Shown piece after piece: positions 60,796-64,000 of a stretch of 64,000 nt of DNA. Source of the DNA: Flavobacterium sp. MK4S-17 (GTDB taxonomy: Bacteria > Bacteroidota > Bacteroidia > Flavobacteriales > Flavobacteriaceae); assembly GCF_009848495.1 (NCBI RefSeq), contig NZ_WWEP01000006.1, forward strand, positions 1 to 64,000. Reading direction: 5' to 3'. The notes under the pieces were generated by a model. It did no database searches and was not told where the DNA came from. It saw nothing but the letters and a program-made list of their open reading frames with translations. A program made the translations under genes and the position numbers. Within the stretch, counting starts at the first letter, position 1; each line of letters starts with the position of its first letter.

Positions 60796-63060
60796 ATGAA
60801 CATTAAGGATATAGTAAACCGTGATATAGTAAATCTTACAAATTGCGAGCAGGAACCAATACATATTCCGGGCAGCATACAACCACATGGCTTTTTGCTG
60901 GGTTTAAAGGAAGAGTCATTTTTAATTGATTATTGCAGCGGCAATACCACCGAATATATAGGTATTGAACACAAAGAACTTTTAGGTAAAGATTTTGAAA
61001 GTGTTTTCGGGATAGATAACAGCAAGGCATTGCAGCAATATATTAGTAATAATAAACTATTGTCTTCTACCCTATTAAAACTTTTATACAACGGTAAAAA
61101 TTTTCTTTGCACGCTGCACAAAAGCAATAATATTTATATACTTGAAGCTGAGCCTGTAAGCGAAGACACCAAAGAGGCAAGCCAGGTTTATGACCAGACA
61201 TCGCAGTTTTTACTTTATATGCACGATACCCATACCCTAAAGGAGCTTTGCCAGCTTGTGGCAAAGGGAACACGGGAAATAACAGGGTATGACAGGGTAA
61301 TGATTTACCGCTTTGACAAAGATTATAATGGAGAAGTATTTGCAGAAAGCTGCCGCGATGACCTTGAGCCATTTTTAGGGTTGCATTATCCGCATACGGA
61401 TATACCCAAACAGGCACGTGAATTATATATGCAAAACCTGCTGAGGATAATTACCGATATAAATTATACTCCTGTACCTATTTATACGGTTGATGACCGG
61501 AAAGAAAAAAATCTTGACCTTAGCCTTTCCATATTACGCAGCACATCGCCAATACATGTACAGTATTTACAAAATATGGGTGTAGGCGCTACACTTACCA
61601 TATCACTTATCCACAAAAAAAAATTATGGGGGCTGATTGCCTGCCACCATTATTCGGCTAAAAACCTTACACCCGAAATGCGGCTTGCAGCACAATTGCA
61701 GGGGCATTTTATCACTTCTCAGATAGATTTAAGGCAATCTAACGAGGAATATGAACTGGCAAGAAAAACAAATGCCTCACTTGAAAGCCTTAGTAATTTC
61801 AGCCTTTTAAGCAGCAGTGGTTTTGCAGACCTTGTAAAAAGGCAGGATATATTAAGCCTTTGTAATGCAACAGGCATCAGCATATTATTTAATGGTAAAA
61901 TATACAAGTATGGAGGCGCTCCTTCTGACGACGAAATACAGCACCTTGCCAACTGGATGGCTACCTATAGCGGTAACACGAGTTTTTATACCGATAAACT
62001 CTTAGATTACTTACCCGACTTCAGGAATATTTGCGAAAAAACATCAGGTGTTATTTACCATTCATTAAGTATGGAAAATAATAACTGTATAATGTGGTAC
62101 AGGCCCGAAACAAAAACTGAGGTGAATTGGGGTGGCGATCCTAATAAATCTATAATTAAAGATAAAAACGGGCTTTCACCCAGAAACTCGTTCAAGCTTT
62201 GGAAAGAAATTGTGGACTGCACCAGCAAGCCCTGGAAACAGCCGGAACTTGAAGCAGCTAAAACCTATGCGCATTATCTGCAAAAGCAAATAAGCCTTGT
62301 TGCTATAATGCAGGAGGAGGAAAAATACCGCAAGCTAAGCGAATTGCTTAAGGAAACCAATGCCGAACTTGAAAACATCAACTGGATAAGCACACACGAC
62401 CTGCAGGAGCCACTAAGGAAAATACAGCTTATTTCATCACGCATATTAAGCAAGGAAGAAAACAGTATGTCCGAAAATGTTCAGGATTCCATAAAAAGGA
62501 TGAATAGTTCGGCAAACAGGATGCAGACACTACTTATAGATATACTAAAATATACAAGGCTTAAGCATACCGAGGGCAGTTTTGAAGATGTTAACCTGTA
62601 TAATATTATTGATGAGGTAAAAGAGGACCTTTCAGAAGCAATACGTGAAAGTGATGCAGAGATAACAGCAGAGGGTTTACCGGTTATAAAAGGGGTTTCT
62701 TTCCTGCTAAAACAGTTATTTTCCAACCTTATTGCCAACTCTATAAAATATGCAGCAGCCGGCAGGCAGCCAAAAATAAAAATTACAGCAGGCGATTTTC
62801 CTGTGCCTTACAGCAATGAAAACAAAAAGCTATACAACGTTATATATATTGCTGATAACGGTATTGGCTTTGAGCAGGAATATGCTGAAAACATTTTTAA
62901 TATTTTTACCAAGCTGCATCCTTCTTCAGAATATAAGGGCTCAGGGGTGGGCCTTGCTTTATGCAGAAAAATAATGCACAATCATAACGGTTATATAACA
63001 GCTTCAGGAACTTTGGGTGAAGGAGCTGTAATAAGTTTATACTTTCCGGTAGAAAATTAA
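60796..63060 (+). CDS. bphP: bacteriophytochrome histidine kinase
   Basis: The 754-residue red/far-red sensor kinase begins with a PAS region (about 10-120) with the biliverdin-binding Cys17 in TNCEQEPIHIPGSIQPHG. The GAF region (about 145-310) has DRVMIYRFD, YPHTDIPKQAR (PASDIP position, D202) and the pocket residues H254 and CHHYS. The PHY region (about 325-500) has tongue motifs WGGDP (445-449) and SPRNSF (461-466). HisKA carries H534 in STHDLQEP. HATPase has N-box LIANSIKY, DNGIGF (687-692) and GSGVGLAL (715-722). All key residues are present. It is soluble. Confidence 0.97.
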   Translation: MNIKDIVNRDIVNLTNCEQEPIHIPGSIQPHGFLLGLKEESFLIDYCSGNTTEYIGIEHKELLGKDFESVFGIDNSKALQQYISNNKLLSSTLLKLLYNGKNFLCTLHKSNNIYILEAEPVSEDTKEASQVYDQTSQFLLYMHDTHTLKELCQLVAKGTREITGYDRVMIYRFDKDYNGEVFAESCRDDLEPFLGLHYPHTDIPKQARELYMQNLLRIITDINYTPVPIYTVDDRKEKNLDLSLSILRSTSPIHVQYLQNMGVGATLTISLIHKKKLWGLIACHHYSAKNLTPEMRLAAQLQGHFITSQIDLRQSNEEYELARKTNASLESLSNFSLLSSSGFADLVKRQDILSLCNATGISILFNGKIYKYGGAPSDDEIQHLANWMATYSGNTSFYTDKLLDYLPDFRNICEKTSGVIYHSLSMENNNCIMWYRPETKTEVNWGGDPNKSIIKDKNGLSPRNSFKLWKEIVDCTSKPWKQPELEAAKTYAHYLQKQISLVAIMQEEEKYRKLSELLKETNAELENINWISTHDLQEPLRKIQLISSRILSKEENSMSENVQDSIKRMNSSANRMQTLLIDILKYTRLKHTEGSFEDVNLYNIIDEVKEDLSEAIRESDAEITAEGLPVIKGVSFLLKQLFSNLIANSIKYAAAGRQPKIKITAGDFPVPYSNENKKLYNVIYIADNGIGFEQEYAENIFNIFTKLHPSSEYKGSGVGLALCRKIMHNHNGYITASGTLGEGAVISLYFPVEN

Positions 63061-63073
63061 ATTAAGTGATAAT

Positions 63074-63104
63074 AAAAAAGCTGCTTTTTAAAGCAGCTTT
63101 TTTT
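63074..63104. terminator. bidirectional terminator after bphP
   Basis: AAAAAAGCTGCTTT (63074-63087) pairs with AAAGCAGC (63090-63097) and a T run follows. It also overlaps the end of the convergent small membrane-protein gene. Confidence 0.9.
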
Positions 63105-63264
63105 AATTTTCAGTGTCTTTATTCCTTCTCTCTTTAATAAGTTCCATAGTTGCACCGCCCACCCAGTAAAACACAAAGCTTACAAGGAAGAACATTAACC
63201 AGAAACCTATAGTTAATATGGTTAAGAAAAGTAAAAAACCTAAGTACTGTTGAAATTCAAACAT
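63103..63264 (-). CDS. small membrane protein, unknown
   Basis: The 53-residue product starts at ATG 63264 (MFEFQQYLGF). One or two membrane passes are formed by a long hydrophobic stretch (about residues 8-36), followed by a charged tail KERRNKDTEN. A longer frame to 63348 exists but contains the promoter box, so the short form is chosen. I do not recognise a family. It is convergent with bphP and ends at the shared terminator. Confidence 0.65.
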   Translation of the reverse strand: MFEFQQYLGFLLFLTILTIGFWLMFFLVSFVFYWVGGATMELIKERRNKDTEN

Positions 63265-63291
63265 GTTTTCCGGAATTTTCGAATTCAGCCC

Positions 63292-63299
63292 CAAATATA
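63292..63299 (-). promoter_or_regulatory. -7 promoter box of the 53-aa membrane-protein gene
   Basis: The minus strand reads TATATTTG. The expected start near 63285 gives a 21-base leader before the ATG at 63264. Confidence 0.6.
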
Positions 63300-63388
63300 G
63301 TGATTTAAATTTTATTATGAACCATCTATCCTGCCAAATCGCACTCAATTTTTTAATAATTTCATTTTAAATACCAGTATATAATGAG

Positions 63389-63396
63389 TAAATTTG
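63389..63396 (+). promoter_or_regulatory. -7 promoter box of fumC
   Basis: TAAATTTG matches TAnnTTTG. The expected start near 63403 gives a leader of about 65 bases before the ATG at 63468. Confidence 0.55.
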
Positions 63397-63467
63397 GCTG
63401 GCTTTAAATGTGCCTCACATTTTCAGCTGATTACAAATAAACATAATTCAACATACTTACCTACACA

Positions 63468-64000
63468 ATGGAATACAGAATAGAAAAAGACACCATGGGC
63501 GAAGTAAAAGTACCTGCCGACAAGTACTGGGGAGCCCAAACCGAACGTTCAAGAAATAATTTTAAGATAGGGGCTCCGGCATCTATGCCCAAAGAAATTA
63601 TTGAGGGCTTTGCCTACTTAAAAAAAGCGGCTGCCTGTGCCAACCACGATTTGGGCGTGCTTTCTGCCGAAAAACGTGATGCCATAGCACAAGTATGCGA
63701 TGAAATACTTGAAGGCAAACTTGATGACCAGTTTCCGCTGGTTATATGGCAAACCGGTTCGGGCACGCAAAGCAACATGAATGTAAACGAGGTTGTGGCT
63801 AACAGGGCACAGGTTTTAGCAGGCCATAAAATAGGTGAAGGCGAACCTGTACTTAAAGCTAATGATGATGTAAACAAATCGCAGTCTTCTAACGATACCT
63901 ACCCAACAGGTATGCACATTGCTGCCTATAAAGCGGTAGTGGAAGTTACCATACCGGGAGTTGAAAAACTCAGGGACACGCTAAAAGCAAAATCAGAAAA
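63468..64000 (+). CDS. fumC: fumarate hydratase class II, 5' part (cut by window end)
   Basis: The 177 codons visible start at ATG 63468, [20 protein letters not shown], and run off the end. [33 protein letters not shown] and [18 protein letters not shown] are the class II fumarase and fumarase/aspartase superfamily marks. The enzyme interconverts fumarate and malate in the TCA cycle and needs no iron-sulfur cluster. The signature with the catalytic serine loop lies beyond the window. Confidence 0.96.
   Translation, partial: MEYRIEKDTMGEVKVPADKYWGAQTERSRNNFKIGAPASMPKEIIEGFAYLKKAAACANHDLGVLSAEKRDAIAQVCDEILEGKLDDQFPLVIWQTGSGTQSNMNVNEVVANRAQVLAGHKIGEGEPVLKANDDVNKSQSSNDTYPTGMHIAAYKAVVEVTIPGVEKLRDTLKAKSE

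Overview
The window looks like chromosomal DNA of a Bacteroidota bacterium, most probably a Flavobacteriaceae member close to Flavobacterium. Four things point there: AT-rich DNA; the Bacteroidota promoter -7 box TAnnTTTG in front of many genes, including the tRNA and RNase P RNA; many short lipoproteins; and family-typical genes such as single-chain fused alpha/beta E1 dehydrogenase, DUF3822-RsmD, SatP, DUF4258 and the speA/deoxyhypusine-synthase-like pair. I see no prophage, insertion sequence or CRISPR array. It is mostly core chromosome with a few accessory or decaying patches.

Layout. 1-1.7 kb (minus): truncated tRNA-Val, DUF4258 protein, proline dehydrogenase. 1.7-6.4 kb (plus): aroB, a 58-residue unknown protein, speA, a deoxyhypusine-synthase-like enzyme with a small acidic partner, a lipoprotein. 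6.4-11.3 kb (minus): ppc-DinB, an Lrp/AsnC regulator, an M14 carboxypeptidase. An operator-like array separates the last from a divergent XRE regulator. 12-17 kb: acyltransferase, spermidine-synthase-like protein, RecD-like helicase-kdsB operon, DUF3822-rsmD. 17.2-18 kb: a frame-broken pseudogene and rnpB. 18-21.3 kb (plus): small unknown protein, topoisomerase IB, dnaX with a slippery A10 run that splits it into gamma-like and tau-like products. 21.3-29.7 kb (minus): DUF2254, ppx, ppk1, sixA, pdxH, rnz, a STAS-like protein, pyrB, pyrR. 30-44.5 kb: ABC-F protein, TlpA-like lipoprotein, GyrI-like protein, satP, uvrA, LOG nucleosidase, an M1-like protein without zinc ligands fused to a probable outer-membrane barrel, and the E1 dehydrogenase. 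The 3' end of E1 is repeated as a decayed copy beyond a GNAT gene. 44.5-51.8 kb (minus): RND efflux operon, an exported unknown protein, SnoaL-like and GNAT genes. 51.9-58.2 kb: hemolysin III, thioredoxin, MBL-rhodanese protein, L,D-transpeptidase, a REP-like palindromic element, a HipA-like/DUF3037 pair, a CREST-type membrane hydrolase. 58.3-63.1 kb (plus): AraC regulator, two single-domain response regulators, heme oxygenase and a bacteriophytochrome kinase. The window ends inside fumC.

How genes work together. The heme oxygenase makes biliverdin for the bacteriophytochrome, and the response regulator at the head of that operon is its likely output. speA, the deoxyhypusine-synthase-like enzyme and the spermidine-synthase-like protein suggest polyamine metabolism. 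sixA-ppk1-ppx-DUF2254 is a polyphosphate synthesis/breakdown unit. PyrR regulates pyrimidine genes including the adjacent pyrB.

The strongest points for a second look are the dnaX slippage site, the duplicated E1 3' end around the GNAT gene, the operator array at the M14/XRE divergence, the phytochrome operon, the zinc-less M1/barrel fusion and the speA/deoxyhypusine-synthase-like cluster.
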